A stretch of DNA of 64,000 nt from Pseudomonas sp. Irchel 3H7 (GTDB lineage Bacteria > Pseudomonadota > Gammaproteobacteria > Pseudomonadales > Pseudomonadaceae): positions 248,001 to 312,000 of the forward strand of contig NZ_FYEA01000006.1 in the NCBI RefSeq assembly GCF_900187605.1. The letters are read 5' to 3'. Below the pieces are notes generated by a model that saw only the letters and a list, made by a program, of their open reading frames with translations, searched no databases and was not told where the DNA came from. A program made the translations under genes and the position numbers. Positions within the stretch are counted from its first letter, which is position 1; every line of letters begins with the position of its first letter. This document shows positions 23,189 through 32,182 of this stretch, piece by piece.

Positions 23189-25171
23189 CTACACCGAATG
23201 AATCCAGTGAGCAGGAATAAGGCCATCACCTTTGCGCTCCCAAGCTTCGACGCTCACGGTGTCATCAATATCTCCCCAGATGTCTGGGCCAGCATGCTCC
23301 AGAACAATGATCTGGACAAAATGTCCTGCGCGTTTCAAACCCTCCGCCAGAACTTCGAAGATCCGACGGGTCGCGATAACATCCGCAGGCCGAGCTTGAT
23401 TTATGGCATCGAAGTTTTCATCTAGCGCGTTCACACCACTGGTATTGCTCGGAAAATAAACCTGGCTCGGCTGGTCGATCACGATGAAGCTGAATGGAGG
23501 TAATTTCCGGTTCTCTTCCTTGGAAAGGTATTCATGAATTCCCAAGAACGTTGCTATGTGATATCCCATCCAGTTGGCACCACTACCGATCTCCCACAGG
23601 TAATCCCTCTTGTCTTCCGACTCAAAGCGAAGCGTGAGTTCTTTCCTGTCTAGATAAATCTGAGAGCCTGGCGTACCATTCAAACCAAATTGAGTGGCAT
23701 AGTCATCAAACATTGGAGCTAGTTGGGCATCAACCTTCTTCTCCTGCTCTGCCATATCAGTCGATGACATCACGAAGTTGTAATGCCGGATCAGGCTATC
23801 CAGCTCAATCATGCGTTTCAGCAGGCCTTCGTCAGCCGTCGCCCCATCCAGTTGCTTAAGGAGCCCTCTGATTTCTCCCGCGACAAAGTAGATCTGGCCA
23901 ATCGCGTCGCGTGTACGCTCATCCTCCAAGATCAAGCGTTTCTGCTCTTGCAGTAGTCGAGAGAGTTCACGCTCCTGCTTAGCACGATGCCGCTTGAGGG
24001 TAGATAGTTGCTTGTCCACAACTGGATTGTCTTTTAGTGCATCTGAAATCCGAGTGATCTTGTTGATCTTCTCTTCCAGATTCTCGATGACCAGAGGGAG
24101 TGCATTTGTAAACGAGCCGCAGGCTACGCAATGCCCTCCATCCGAGACACTCTGCTTAAGCCAATCCAGCCCAATAGCATGAGATTTTTCTGTATCAATC
24201 GCTGCAACGAATCGCTTGCTGGTACGAGAGAGATGATCGAAACCATCAACCTGCGCATCCAAGTCATCTACAACACTTTGCTGTTTGGCGACCTGTTCTA
24301 TGACCTCCTTAAGCTTGATGGAGATATGCAGCCTTTGGGGTTCCAGCAGTGTCTGCTCTAGTCGACCTTCATTTGTGGCAATCACTACGTGTTTGAGGCG
24401 ATCCACTTTTTGTGCGCCTGACGCACTGGTGCGCTCAAGCATTCCCAATTGAATGCAGCGATCGAACAACAGGTCGACGTCTGCATAATGGGTGGCCTTG
24501 GCAGCCTCGTGTACCGCTATCTGTTTGCGTAGCTTTTCCTGCTCGCGTTGAGCCTCATCCCGGCGGCGTTCATTCATGATATAGGCTGCATCCACCATGC
24601 CGAGAGCGTAGGGCATAGCTCGCGTCAGGCGCTCCTTATGAGCAAATGAGTCCGTTTTGAAGAACAGGGTGTTGGGGTTTGCGACGATGTGCTGAGGCAG
24701 GAAGTTGAACGCCGCCATGTCGCGATAGGAGCTGCGGCGATCAAAACTGGACGGCTCCTCGTCATCCGAGTGTGGCAGATCACTTACTCGAACCATGCCA
24801 TCGAAAGCGGCCTTGTACTGGATCAGCGAATGAGTTCTGCTCACTGTGTCGGGGATTTCACCGTCGAACTCAATCATGACTAGATCGTTTGAACCTTGCG
24901 AGTTACCCGGGGTACGCCGAGCAACAATGTAGGTAGTATCCAGGACTCGAACTTTCAGGCCGAACCATTCAACCGTATCGCGGATAATCCCAATCGGGAT
25001 CTGGCACTTCGTGGCACCAAGAACATAGTCAATGATGTGAACAATTGACGATTTTCCGGTACCGCTCAGTCCGTAAATGATGTTGATCTTCCCTTCGCTG
25101 AAGGGAATGACTCGTGGCTCCATGCCAAGTTTGCGAGGCCAGAGAATGACTGCGTCAATCGTGAATTTCAT
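23189..25171 (-). CDS. ABC/SMC-like ATPase with DUF3732 (ABC-3C system ATPase)
   Basis: ATG 25171 gives 660 residues. Walker A GLSGTGKS at 34-41; a long coiled-coil middle (about 185-470) interrupted by a Cys pair CVACGS that looks like a zinc-hook or knuckle; and a C-terminal Walker B region FSFIVIDQPSQVYF. This matches DUF3732 proteins, the SMC/Rad50-like ATPases of three-component ABC conflict systems. They are thought to sense nucleoprotein threats and license an effector. Start overlaps the previous gene by 17 bases, so it is coupled to the middle component. The signature motif (WEIGSGANWMGYH) precedes Walker B. Confidence 0.85.
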   Translation of the reverse strand: MKFTIDAVILWPRKLGMEPRVIPFSEGKINIIYGLSGTGKSSIVHIIDYVLGATKCQIPIGIIRDTVEWFGLKVRVLDTTYIVARRTPGNSQGSNDLVMIEFDGEIPDTVSRTHSLIQYKAAFDGMVRVSDLPHSDDEEPSSFDRRSSYRDMAAFNFLPQHIVANPNTLFFKTDSFAHKERLTRAMPYALGMVDAAYIMNERRRDEAQREQEKLRKQIAVHEAAKATHYADVDLLFDRCIQLGMLERTSASGAQKVDRLKHVVIATNEGRLEQTLLEPQRLHISIKLKEVIEQVAKQQSVVDDLDAQVDGFDHLSRTSKRFVAAIDTEKSHAIGLDWLKQSVSDGGHCVACGSFTNALPLVIENLEEKINKITRISDALKDNPVVDKQLSTLKRHRAKQERELSRLLQEQKRLILEDERTRDAIGQIYFVAGEIRGLLKQLDGATADEGLLKRMIELDSLIRHYNFVMSSTDMAEQEKKVDAQLAPMFDDYATQFGLNGTPGSQIYLDRKELTLRFESEDKRDYLWEIGSGANWMGYHIATFLGIHEYLSKEENRKLPPFSFIVIDQPSQVYFPSNTSGVNALDENFDAINQARPADVIATRRIFEVLAEGLKRAGHFVQIIVLEHAGPDIWGDIDDTVSVEAWERKGDGLIPAHWIHSV

Positions 25172-25661
25172 CGGGAATCCCAAATAGGAGCTTGTAAAGA
25201 TTTTCTGTGGATTCGGTAGCGAACCACTTAGCTAGCCTCTCAGTGGTTTGCATCATCGCCGTCGGGATCGTGCTCTTGATGCCCCTCGGCCAACCGTCGG
25301 CCAATACCTGAAAGCTCACACCGTCAGGCCCCTTACCAACCTTCCCGATCAGACGGCTGGATACAGCGAGGTTGAGTCCCTGCAACGTAGCGCCGGCATG
25401 AGCAGCCACCCTTCGCTGAAGATCGATCTTCAACACGGGCGTCTCTCTGAAAACAGCCGCCACAGTTGATCGGGACGTGCGCTTGTTCAGCGCATCACGC
25501 GAGCTTTCGCTCCAGGCCAGCGGCAGTACCAGCATGAGCTTTGGCAGATCGGGTGTTTGGCCGTGCGCAGCCTCCTGATATTGCCCTATGAAATGAGCCA
25601 ACAGGAAACAAGCCAAGGACGAGTTATGGATCAACAGACGATCCAGGAACACCTCACTCAT
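25155..25661 (-). CDS. ABC-3C middle component
   Basis: 168 residues. It lies between the nuclease-like gene and the ATPase gene, overlapping them by 4 and 17 bases. Pattern: LDRLLIHNSSLACFLLAHFIGQY, a central LMLVLPLAWSE, and later RLAKWFATESTENLYKLLFGI, all helical. In ABC-3C systems a small helical middle component of this size bridges ATPase and effector, and several unrelated-looking types are known. Its family is assigned by size, position and this general pattern, not by a catalytic motif. Role: adaptor (inference). Confidence 0.72.
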   Translation of the reverse strand: MSEVFLDRLLIHNSSLACFLLAHFIGQYQEAAHGQTPDLPKLMLVLPLAWSESSRDALNKRTSRSTVAAVFRETPVLKIDLQRRVAAHAGATLQGLNLAVSSRLIGKVGKGPDGVSFQVLADGWPRGIKSTIPTAMMQTTERLAKWFATESTENLYKLLFGIPDEIHD

Positions 25662-26863
25662 GTCTCACCTTCTGCGTCTGAAGCGTCACGGTGCCAATGG
25701 ATTGGCGATTGTGTTTCAACGGTATTTACCATCCGATGGTAGGTGCCGCTGAACAGGTATTGAGCCGATGAGTTCATCCGTCCGACTTTCATCGGGAAGA
25801 TCTCAGGAAAGAGAGTTTTGGCCATCACGGCGTTGTAATCCGGAATATTGAACTGATCGGGTGACTTGCTCACGGTAAGCCGGTGAGCACTCCCGATTGA
25901 CCGCCAACGGTCGCTGAGCACCCTCTCGGCACTATCGAAATCATCCAGCAACACCCGGCCGGAATTTAGAAGTCGGATCCGCTCAGAATAGGCCGCGCAG
26001 AAAAAGCTGAACTGTTCCATGAGTAGATCATTGGGCATGTTGAGCTTGTTGAGTTGCCCCATGAACAACATGTCAGCAGGATCAATCTTCTGGGCCCATT
26101 CTGAAAACTCGGTTTTTTCGAATGGCAATGGTTCCCAAGGGCCATTCATGAATGCATTCACGAGAGCTTGCCGCTGGTTGTAGTAAGGCTGGGCGCTTGT
26201 CCAGAAGAGTTTTCGGGCCACCCATGCTTCTTGGCATTGGTCGAATAAGAGACCGACCAAACCATAGTAAATGGAGTCGCTGAACGCGAGCGCGTCCTCT
26301 GGAAGGTGTAGTGAGGCGATGATGCCTTGCTTCATCTGCGCATTAAACTGTCCGTCCTCTATGCGCATATGCTCAATCAGAAATGCGAGATCGGCGTCGG
26401 AGAATGAAGCGACTTCCTTGGCGATTTCTCCAGGCTTTCCGGTCATGCCTTCAGCGTGATTGCGCAACGTGACCACCGCGTTTGCAACCTCCTGCTTGGA
26501 GGATGCCTCCGACAGCTGCATGGCCAGAGTACCTTTCTTCAGTATGCGATTGGTGACGAGCAGGTACTCCAGCTCATCGTACTCTTCCCGAGCCGCTTCC
26601 AGCCCGCTCAACCAGATACGAAGGGTATTCCAAAGGTTTTTACTGCTGTCCTGCAGAGGGTTCTTGCGAGGCTGAACAGTAAGCTTTGCTTGCTCCGATA
26701 CCCGCCGAGTACCTGTTGAGCTTTCACTGATCTCTTCAATGTCATCGGCAGTTTCGATGCCGAATCGGGTCTGCACACTGGGTGCATTGAAGATACGGTA
26801 CAACGCTCGTTCGTACTGATAGCCATAACCCGCAGCACTGGGGCTAGCACCTGGATCTTTCAT
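25658..26863 (-). CDS. ABC-3C effector with N-terminal Cap4/DUF4297-like nuclease motifs
   Basis: 401 residues. The N terminus has the pattern of dsDNA endonucleases of the DUF4297/Cap4 kind: GYGYQYERAL with Glu18, then GIETADDIEE (E37, D40/D41), then SEQAKLT with Q58-x-K60, then KNLWNTLRIWL. The remaining 300 residues are helical, likely the region binding the other components. First gene of the three-gene unit (26863 to 23189). ABC-3C systems couple an ATPase sensor to such a C-terminal or nuclease effector. The metal-binding set E/D-QxK appears intact. Family name is by motif, unverified by search. Confidence 0.75.
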   Translation of the reverse strand: MKDPGASPSAAGYGYQYERALYRIFNAPSVQTRFGIETADDIEEISESSTGTRRVSEQAKLTVQPRKNPLQDSSKNLWNTLRIWLSGLEAAREEYDELEYLLVTNRILKKGTLAMQLSEASSKQEVANAVVTLRNHAEGMTGKPGEIAKEVASFSDADLAFLIEHMRIEDGQFNAQMKQGIIASLHLPEDALAFSDSIYYGLVGLLFDQCQEAWVARKLFWTSAQPYYNQRQALVNAFMNGPWEPLPFEKTEFSEWAQKIDPADMLFMGQLNKLNMPNDLLMEQFSFFCAAYSERIRLLNSGRVLLDDFDSAERVLSDRWRSIGSAHRLTVSKSPDQFNIPDYNAVMAKTLFPEIFPMKVGRMNSSAQYLFSGTYHRMVNTVETQSPIHWHRDASDAEGET

Positions 26864-27292
26864 CGTTCCATCTCGTAGTCCGTACCCGTGTCACTACGGG
26901 GCCTAGACCCCATTCCTTTTTCCGTGGCGCAACATGAAAGGCAATGTACCGCCAGAGATATCACTTGGCCATCTTTTTGAGAGGCTGAAAAATGGTTCAG
27001 GTTCGCTAAAGACTGCTTCGCCCTGCGTTCTCCTGATTGGCTGTCAATGATGTCACCCGGTCAAGCATTCGACTTGAGTTCGGTTGGAAATTGTTACAGC
27101 GCGAGTTTTCAGGCGGGATTGTTTGTCATTATTTTTGAGCGCCACCATTAGGGCCGTCAGGAGGAGGGGTAAGGGGGCAACGCTTGCCGAATCGATGGGA
27201 GGGCACTACGACTAACATCGTAGAACCCAGAGGCGCCAAGCCTAGCTGCTAGTGATAGCCTTCAAGCACCATTGAGCTGTCGAGAAAACAAC
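26864..27292. other. Intergenic region upstream of the ABC-3C operon
   Basis: About 430 bases between divergent genes. It must contain the operon promoter. Nothing specific is seen apart from a CCCGTGTCACTACGGGG hairpin (26887-26903), whose stem CCCGT/ACGGG could be part of the operon leader. Confidence 0.4.
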
Positions 27293-27802
27293 ATGATGAT
27301 AGTCCCTCAGTTGGACAACAAGATCATTTCTGATCAGATCCAGATCGCCGAAGGAATGCTGCGCGTTGCGCTAGGCGAGCTCGAAGATGAGCGGGTGCAG
27401 ATGGAGGGTGCGCTGGCTGGGGAGAAGCGAGCCAAGGCTTTAATGGAATTTCTTGAACGGGCTGATGAACGTCGACGTGCCCTAGCCCCCTTCTCAACAG
27501 TCAGTGACGACTACCTTTCGGCCGGTTTTGGCGGAGTCCAAGCAGATGAGCTTGAAAGGCATAGGGAATACCTCAACCAGATGATTTCCTATGCTCGAAG
27601 AAAAGAAGATGAAGTACGGCGAATAGAGGAGATTGTTGCGCTGCTGGAGAAAGACATCAGCCAATTGCAAACCGTCGAAGCTTATGGATTCGGTGACATC
27701 CTGCATCTCCTTGCAGTAAAAAACTTAGGGTGGGGACAGACCGCACTTTACAACCAAGGCCATCGTGGTGACCTACCTCCAAAGTTGATTTCGCCCAGCT
27801 GA
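27293..27802 (+). CDS. Coiled-coil hypothetical protein
   Basis: Start ATG 27293 (or the adjacent 27296) gives about 169 residues. The protein is largely coiled coil: about 10-60 (EGMLRVALGELEDERVQME) and 95-140 (YLNQMISYARRKEDEVRRIEEI), joined by a Ser/Gly-rich turn. No catalytic motif. C-terminal end is basic and Pro-containing. No family recognised; it might be a structural or scaffolding component. It is the only plus-strand gene between 22.1 and 31.4 kb and is flanked by nuclease-type genes on both sides. Confidence 0.6.
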   Translation: MMIVPQLDNKIISDQIQIAEGMLRVALGELEDERVQMEGALAGEKRAKALMEFLERADERRRALAPFSTVSDDYLSAGFGGVQADELERHREYLNQMISYARRKEDEVRRIEEIVALLEKDISQLQTVEAYGFGDILHLLAVKNLGWGQTALYNQGHRGDLPPKLISPS

Positions 27803-28096
27803 GGCCGGGGTAGCAAAATTATGGGAAATCCTAGCGTGATGAGTCATCGCGTCCACTTAAAAAAACGCGGATACCGTCGCTTTTAATGCTGGAGCTTGGA
27901 AGGTGAGCTCGCCGGACGATTACTCCGGCATCACCGTACAGCAAGCCCTTGGATCCGAGTCATTTGTGTTTGCCTAGCGTTGATTTTTCGTCGGCGCTAG
28001 GGTGGGAAAGCCGGCATGATTTGCTCTGGACTACAGAGCGTTCCCGTTGGAGGGGGCTGGTGCTTGGGTACGGTGATTTCTAGGCACTCATCATGC

Positions 28097-29653
28097 TCAG
28101 CGATTTAGAGCGAAATCCAGCATCGCCGGGACTAAGTTCACGATGGGAAGAGAGTGCTCGTAATTAGCCGTGATCTGCTCAAGTCGAAGCAGGATTTTCT
28201 CCGTGTTTAGTTCGCTCTCGCGCAAGACCGTTTTGTAGAGGACATCAAAATCGGAGGCCGCAACGATGTAACGTCCCTGCTCTGATCGGCTCATCTCTCC
28301 AAATACCGCAAGGATAGCCAGGTAGCATTTCCCGCCAACGCTCAGGGCAAGCGGCACCAGGCATGCAGCTTCAATCGGGTCGTGTACCTCGGCGCACCTG
28401 AAGGAGATCCTGGCCCTAGTCTTTCTATTCAAGAAAGCAGACATAGCTCTGATGTTTCGATCGCTGCGGATGAGCTCTGTTGCTGAGATCGTCAGGTGTT
28501 CCCTGTCCGAGAAAAAGCTCTTCACCCCCAGTAATAGGTCAGCTGTTTCCAGCGCCTGTGAATAGTCAGGTAAGCCTGCGCCGTTTTTGACGACCATAGA
28601 GCTCTGGGAACCGTAGAAGTCCATGTCTATGGAGAGGCTTTTGGGCGTGCGAAGTAAGCAAACTATCTGAAGAAAATTGGCAAGCTCGTCCAGGTTAATC
28701 GGCGAATCAGGGTCAAGCGTTCCGGTGAATTGCGCGCTTGAATCCTCATTAAAGAACCAGTCAAAGGTGCCGCAATCGAACCGGATTTTTTTTAGGCTTT
28801 TGGGGAGCCATTCATGCATCGGGCTGAAGTAAGCTGAAGCCTCTACCAGCGCACTCACACCAGTCGATAGATCCCGGAAGGTCAGTGTGCCCTTGGCAGC
28901 TGGCGCCACTGGAGTGAGCTCCATTACACCCGTAGTCGATTCACTACGACTACAGGGGGCTTCATGCCCAAATCGCTTGGTAGAAAATTGCATACTCTGC
29001 AATTCAACGCTTCCGCCCATTCCCAAGGAGGCGTTAACCAGCGCTGCGAGACTTTCCATGCCCTCAAGCTGAAAATGCATGGCATGGCGGCCTTCCTCAA
29101 ACCCAACATTTTTAAGAAACATGGATTTCTTGTCGGTGTATTGGGCCGGGGAGGCGCCGACTGCTCGTAAGATTTCTGATTTGAAGGTGCTGGGTTCGCT
29201 GAGCCTTATTTCGCGACCCAATCCAAAATCGACGCGTAGTGTGAGCTTGTGTAGCCGTTCCGCTTTGCCGGCGATGATATGGGTGTTAACCCTCTCCAGG
29301 ATTTCTCGGATCAGAGGTTCATCGACATGCCGTATGAATGCCCTGTGAGGGTGTGGCCCTTGCGAAAAGTCCATCAGGACATAGAAGGAGGGAAGCGGGC
29401 TGGTGGCCATCTTGCGTAGGTTGGACAGGGTGACATCCACTTTTAGCGACGTGGTACGCGTGGACTTTACTTGGACTTTGCCTGCAATGATGGGCTCATG
29501 AAGTGTCATCAGGGTAAGCGTGCTTGCTTCCTGTTCGACCTCGACGAAGACATCCCAACCATGCTTGTCAGCATTGCTTTTATTGGCAGTCACTCCATCG
29601 ACGGAGCAGAAGCCCATAAAAAAATGCTCACCACCCGCTCCTATATCACCCAT
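28097..29653 (-). CDS. DUF4365-like PD-(D/E)XK nuclease with long C-terminal domain
   Basis: 518 residues; start ATG 29653 with AGAGGA 4 bases before. The N terminus fits the DUF4365 restriction-like core: GGEHFF with Glu9, DKHGWDVFVEVE with Asp34, and GKVQVKST with Gln61-x-Lys63. The remaining 400 residues have repeated beta-rich segments (TGTLDPDSPINLDELANFLQIV and others) with no recognised family, perhaps a sensor or target-binding part. The membrane-protein gene is just upstream on the same strand, 68 bases away, suggesting a two-gene unit. Nuclease activity is inferred from motif order only. Confidence 0.72.
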   Translation of the reverse strand: MGDIGAGGEHFFMGFCSVDGVTANKSNADKHGWDVFVEVEQEASTLTLMTLHEPIIAGKVQVKSTRTTSLKVDVTLSNLRKMATSPLPSFYVLMDFSQGPHPHRAFIRHVDEPLIREILERVNTHIIAGKAERLHKLTLRVDFGLGREIRLSEPSTFKSEILRAVGASPAQYTDKKSMFLKNVGFEEGRHAMHFQLEGMESLAALVNASLGMGGSVELQSMQFSTKRFGHEAPCSRSESTTGVMELTPVAPAAKGTLTFRDLSTGVSALVEASAYFSPMHEWLPKSLKKIRFDCGTFDWFFNEDSSAQFTGTLDPDSPINLDELANFLQIVCLLRTPKSLSIDMDFYGSQSSMVVKNGAGLPDYSQALETADLLLGVKSFFSDREHLTISATELIRSDRNIRAMSAFLNRKTRARISFRCAEVHDPIEAACLVPLALSVGGKCYLAILAVFGEMSRSEQGRYIVAASDFDVLYKTVLRESELNTEKILLRLEQITANYEHSLPIVNLVPAMLDFALNR

Positions 29654-29721
29654 AAAATCCTCTGGCTTTCCTTCTTATCCAATGTGCTTTCTTCATCTGC
29701 GTCGCCGGCTGGGGCCTCAAA

Positions 29722-30459
29722 TTATCCCAATCGCGTAGTTCCATCTGAGCCATACAGTTCCTTTCGCTCTTGATCCTGCTTTCTGCGTAGTTGCGGGTGA
29801 TAGGCATAGGCCCTAGGCCAGGGCTTAAGAATCGAGAAGATGGGCAGGATGAATATGGCTAAGGCCAGATACAGGTAAAACGGCACTTCATGCCCTCTGG
29901 CGAGCCACAAGATTAGCGTCTCAGTGCCAGACGTATAGCCTACCCAAATATCCGAAACTGTTAACAGCACCAAGCCAATTAGAAGAGTTGTAGCTTGTCG
30001 CTGATCGTTCAGCTTGCGAATCCAGATAGAGTTCTTTTCCTGATAGATCGCCATGAGGAAGTCATCGCTCGTCCGTAATGCTTCAGTGTGCAAATAATGG
30101 AGCGATACCTCGCCAGACTCAGCGCCGCGCTTCCTGAAAGCATCCAAGAGGAAAGCTGGCGAAATCTCGATGATGAATTTCCTCATAAACTCAGAAAACT
30201 GTGGAATGACGAACGAAACGGTGAGGCCGAATCCTGCTACTGCCAAGAGGAGGGCGCCAATCGACTCCCAAATCTGTGTGCTGCCCGTCGTAACCGACAG
30301 CAAATTCTTGTGAAGAAACCATGCTAGGACTGCATCGGCATACAGGGCGATGTAGATCAGTTGGATACCCCATTTGAACTCCCAGGCCTTTTCAATCAAG
30401 CCAATGGAGATGGCCTGAGCCGCATCGGCCTTACTTTTGCCTTGAGCTTCCTCTGTCAT
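29722..30459 (-). CDS. Membrane protein partnered with the nuclease-like gene
   Basis: ATG 30459 gives 245 residues; AAAGGGATTGGA just upstream supports this start over the longer open frame to 30606. Transmembrane helices at about 35-55, 65-88, 160-180 and 195-215, with a cytosolic loop of about 70 residues in between (FLLDAFRKRGAESGEVSLHY) and basic C-terminal tail (HPQLRRKQDQERKEL). No family is recognised. It precedes the DUF4365-like nuclease gene in the same direction. A membrane partner is common to several abortive systems, but here the link rests on the arrangement alone. Confidence 0.65.
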   Translation of the reverse strand: MTEEAQGKSKADAAQAISIGLIEKAWEFKWGIQLIYIALYADAVLAWFLHKNLLSVTTGSTQIWESIGALLLAVAGFGLTVSFVIPQFSEFMRKFIIEISPAFLLDAFRKRGAESGEVSLHYLHTEALRTSDDFLMAIYQEKNSIWIRKLNDQRQATTLLIGLVLLTVSDIWVGYTSGTETLILWLARGHEVPFYLYLALAIFILPIFSILKPWPRAYAYHPQLRRKQDQERKELYGSDGTTRLG

Positions 30460-30747
30460 TCCAATCCCTTTTTCGTGTCTGTATGTTGATGGACGGTTCG
30501 TCGGGTACACGCTAAGAGCTGCGTGCTCGCAGGTGCGTAAGCGTTTGGTCAACCATGCGATACGGAAGCCTGACTTTCGAGATTCGAAGCAATGTGCCAA
30601 ATGCATCGAAGAGAATGAATTTCACAGACATCTGCATCGCCTACATCGACTTGGGTTTCAGTGCGCCATATCAGCGTGTGCAGATGCATTGAGCTGAAGA
30701 AGTGGGCATCCTCGGAGGGCCTGGCGATGCACTGTGGCCTCAATTTC

Positions 30748-31119
30748 CTAATCGTCGATATCGGTAATCTTCGATGTGTTGGTGTACAGGAAACGATTAG
30801 GTGAGCCCCTCGCCAACCATTTATCTACGGCTCGCTTTACCAAGTCTTGCGTTCGGAACAAATCCAAAGCATTGAGCTCCTCGTGGATCATGGTAGGCAT
30901 CCAGCAAGGATAACCATCTACTATTGCGACGGGCTCGTCGCAGCGGATGTGGGGAACACGACCTTGCCAATCTTTGAGCAAGTCCGTGACTTCATCTCGG
31001 AGCTTTTCTGGCTGGCCACGCATATAGGCGTTGAGCACCACTATGTGGTGGGCGCAGAGCATTCCTGCCAGCTCGTCGGCTGAAACCTCTGCATCGTTCA
31101 CTATCAGGACTTGGTACAT
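30748..31119 (-). CDS. Hypothetical protein (123 aa)
   Basis: ATG 31119 with GGGAGCAAGG upstream is preferred over the longer frame to 31167. The protein is globular and acidic: MYQVLIVNDAEVSADELAGM starts with a beta strand and helix, and later YPCWMPTMIHEELNALDLF, RTQDLVKRAVDKWLARG. No recognised family. It resembles a small alpha-beta protein; no catalytic motif. It lies 288 bases from the membrane-protein gene, on the same strand. Confidence 0.55.
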   Translation of the reverse strand: MYQVLIVNDAEVSADELAGMLCAHHIVVLNAYMRGQPEKLRDEVTDLLKDWQGRVPHIRCDEPVAIVDGYPCWMPTMIHEELNALDLFRTQDLVKRAVDKWLARGSPNRFLYTNTSKITDIDD

Positions 31120-31167
31120 CCTTGCTCCCGCAAGCGTTGCGTGGACATAGACCTTACAGACTCGCAC

Positions 31168-31488
31168 GCAAGGTGTTCAACCACCCGCGCTATCAGGCCC
31201 AGAAGGTTCAGGTGGATCATGAATGAGGAGGATCTAGGGCGATGTCGTGATCCGCTGAGCTGTGATGGCATCAGGGCAGCATAGGCACTCGGAGACGTTC
31301 ATGATGAGGGGATTTTAAAGCGATGACCATGCCGTGTTTTAGATAGTGAACCTAGTGTGAACTATGCGAGAGTGTCCAAGATCGGTTCGCCGCGACATCC
31401 TTTCGTCGACAAAGGGTACATTGTCGTTTGACGATTTTGCAGTATTGTTGATACAGTGAATCGTCAATTAAGAATGCAGAGGTGCCTT
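31168..31488 (+). promoter_or_regulatory. Promoter region with inverted repeats upstream of the HTH gene
   Basis: TTGACGATT (31428-31436) and AATCGTCAA (31459-31467) are a perfect 9-bp inverted repeat with 22 bases between. A shorter one, TCGT-TTG-ACGA, overlaps the left arm (31424-31434). They end 21 bases before the ATG of the HTH protein. Such arrangement suggests autoregulation by that protein. Confidence 0.6.
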
Positions 31489-32133
31489 ATGGACTCGCAC
31501 AGATCTATACATGCCATCGTTGATACCCTGACAGCTGCCGTGGAGAAAATTCCTGAGGCCGCAGGGGCGTCCGTACGCATGCTGAAAATCCTGACCAATG
31601 TGTTCGAGCGATGGTCTGAGGAAAAAAGCAATGAGAGCTTGGGTGCTCTTACAGATGCAGAGCTCCTGCAAAAGCTTGCGGTCAGTGGGGCTGTTACTGG
31701 GGCTCTGAGCACCCGTGAAACTCGAAAGCAGGCTCGAAGAGTTGCTGCGAAAATTGAGTTTTTCGAACAGCTCAGAGAATTTGGTGGTGTCTTGAAGACC
31801 CAAGATGTCACTAATATTTTGGGTCTGACAAGGCAGTCAGTGAATAACCATGTCAAGAAGGGCATGCTGATAGCGTTGCAGGAAGGTACCGATTATCTAT
31901 ACCCGGCATTTCAATTTGTTGGGGATAAGAAGCTCCCTCACCTAGAAGAGGTGCTGGGACTACTTAAGGATGTGAGCGCAGAAGCACAATGTACTTTCTT
32001 CCTAAATCCAATCGCGTTCGCTAATGAAAGGGTGGAATTGCCCTACGTTGTTTTGAAAAATGGAGCCAGTGAGCAGCAGCTGAACACGATCAAGCGCGAA
32101 GCCGCTCTTTTCATGACGTCGACGTCTGCGTAG
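31489..32133 (+). CDS. HTH protein with Xre/MbcA antitoxin-like C terminus
   Basis: ATG 31489 with AGAGGT 6 bases before gives 214 residues. The middle holds an HTH (KTQDVTNILGLTRQSVNNHVKKG); then comes LYPAFQF with DKKLPHLEEVLGLL, the pattern that in Xre/MbcA-type antitoxins links the HTH to the toxin-binding part, and CTFFLNP and LPYVVLKNGA at the end. The N-terminal 90 residues are helical and unusual for the family. It converges on the RES-domain gene with 49 bases between stops. It is probably the antitoxin or regulator of that toxin, in an unusual convergent rather than tandem arrangement (inference). Confidence 0.68.
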   Translation: MDSHRSIHAIVDTLTAAVEKIPEAAGASVRMLKILTNVFERWSEEKSNESLGALTDAELLQKLAVSGAVTGALSTRETRKQARRVAAKIEFFEQLREFGGVLKTQDVTNILGLTRQSVNNHVKKGMLIALQEGTDYLYPAFQFVGDKKLPHLEEVLGLLKDVSAEAQCTFFLNPIAFANERVELPYVVLKNGASEQQLNTIKREAALFMTSTSA

Positions 32134-32136
32134 AAA

Positions 32137-32163
32137 ACAGCGCACCCAAGGGTGGGGCGCTGT
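32137..32163. terminator. Hairpin between convergent genes
   Basis: ACAGCGC and GCGCTGT form a 7-bp perfect stem with a 13-base loop between the stops of the HTH and RES genes. No T-run, so a weak bidirectional terminator at most. Confidence 0.5.
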
Positions 32164-32182
32164 CTGAATGGTAAAGCGAAGT

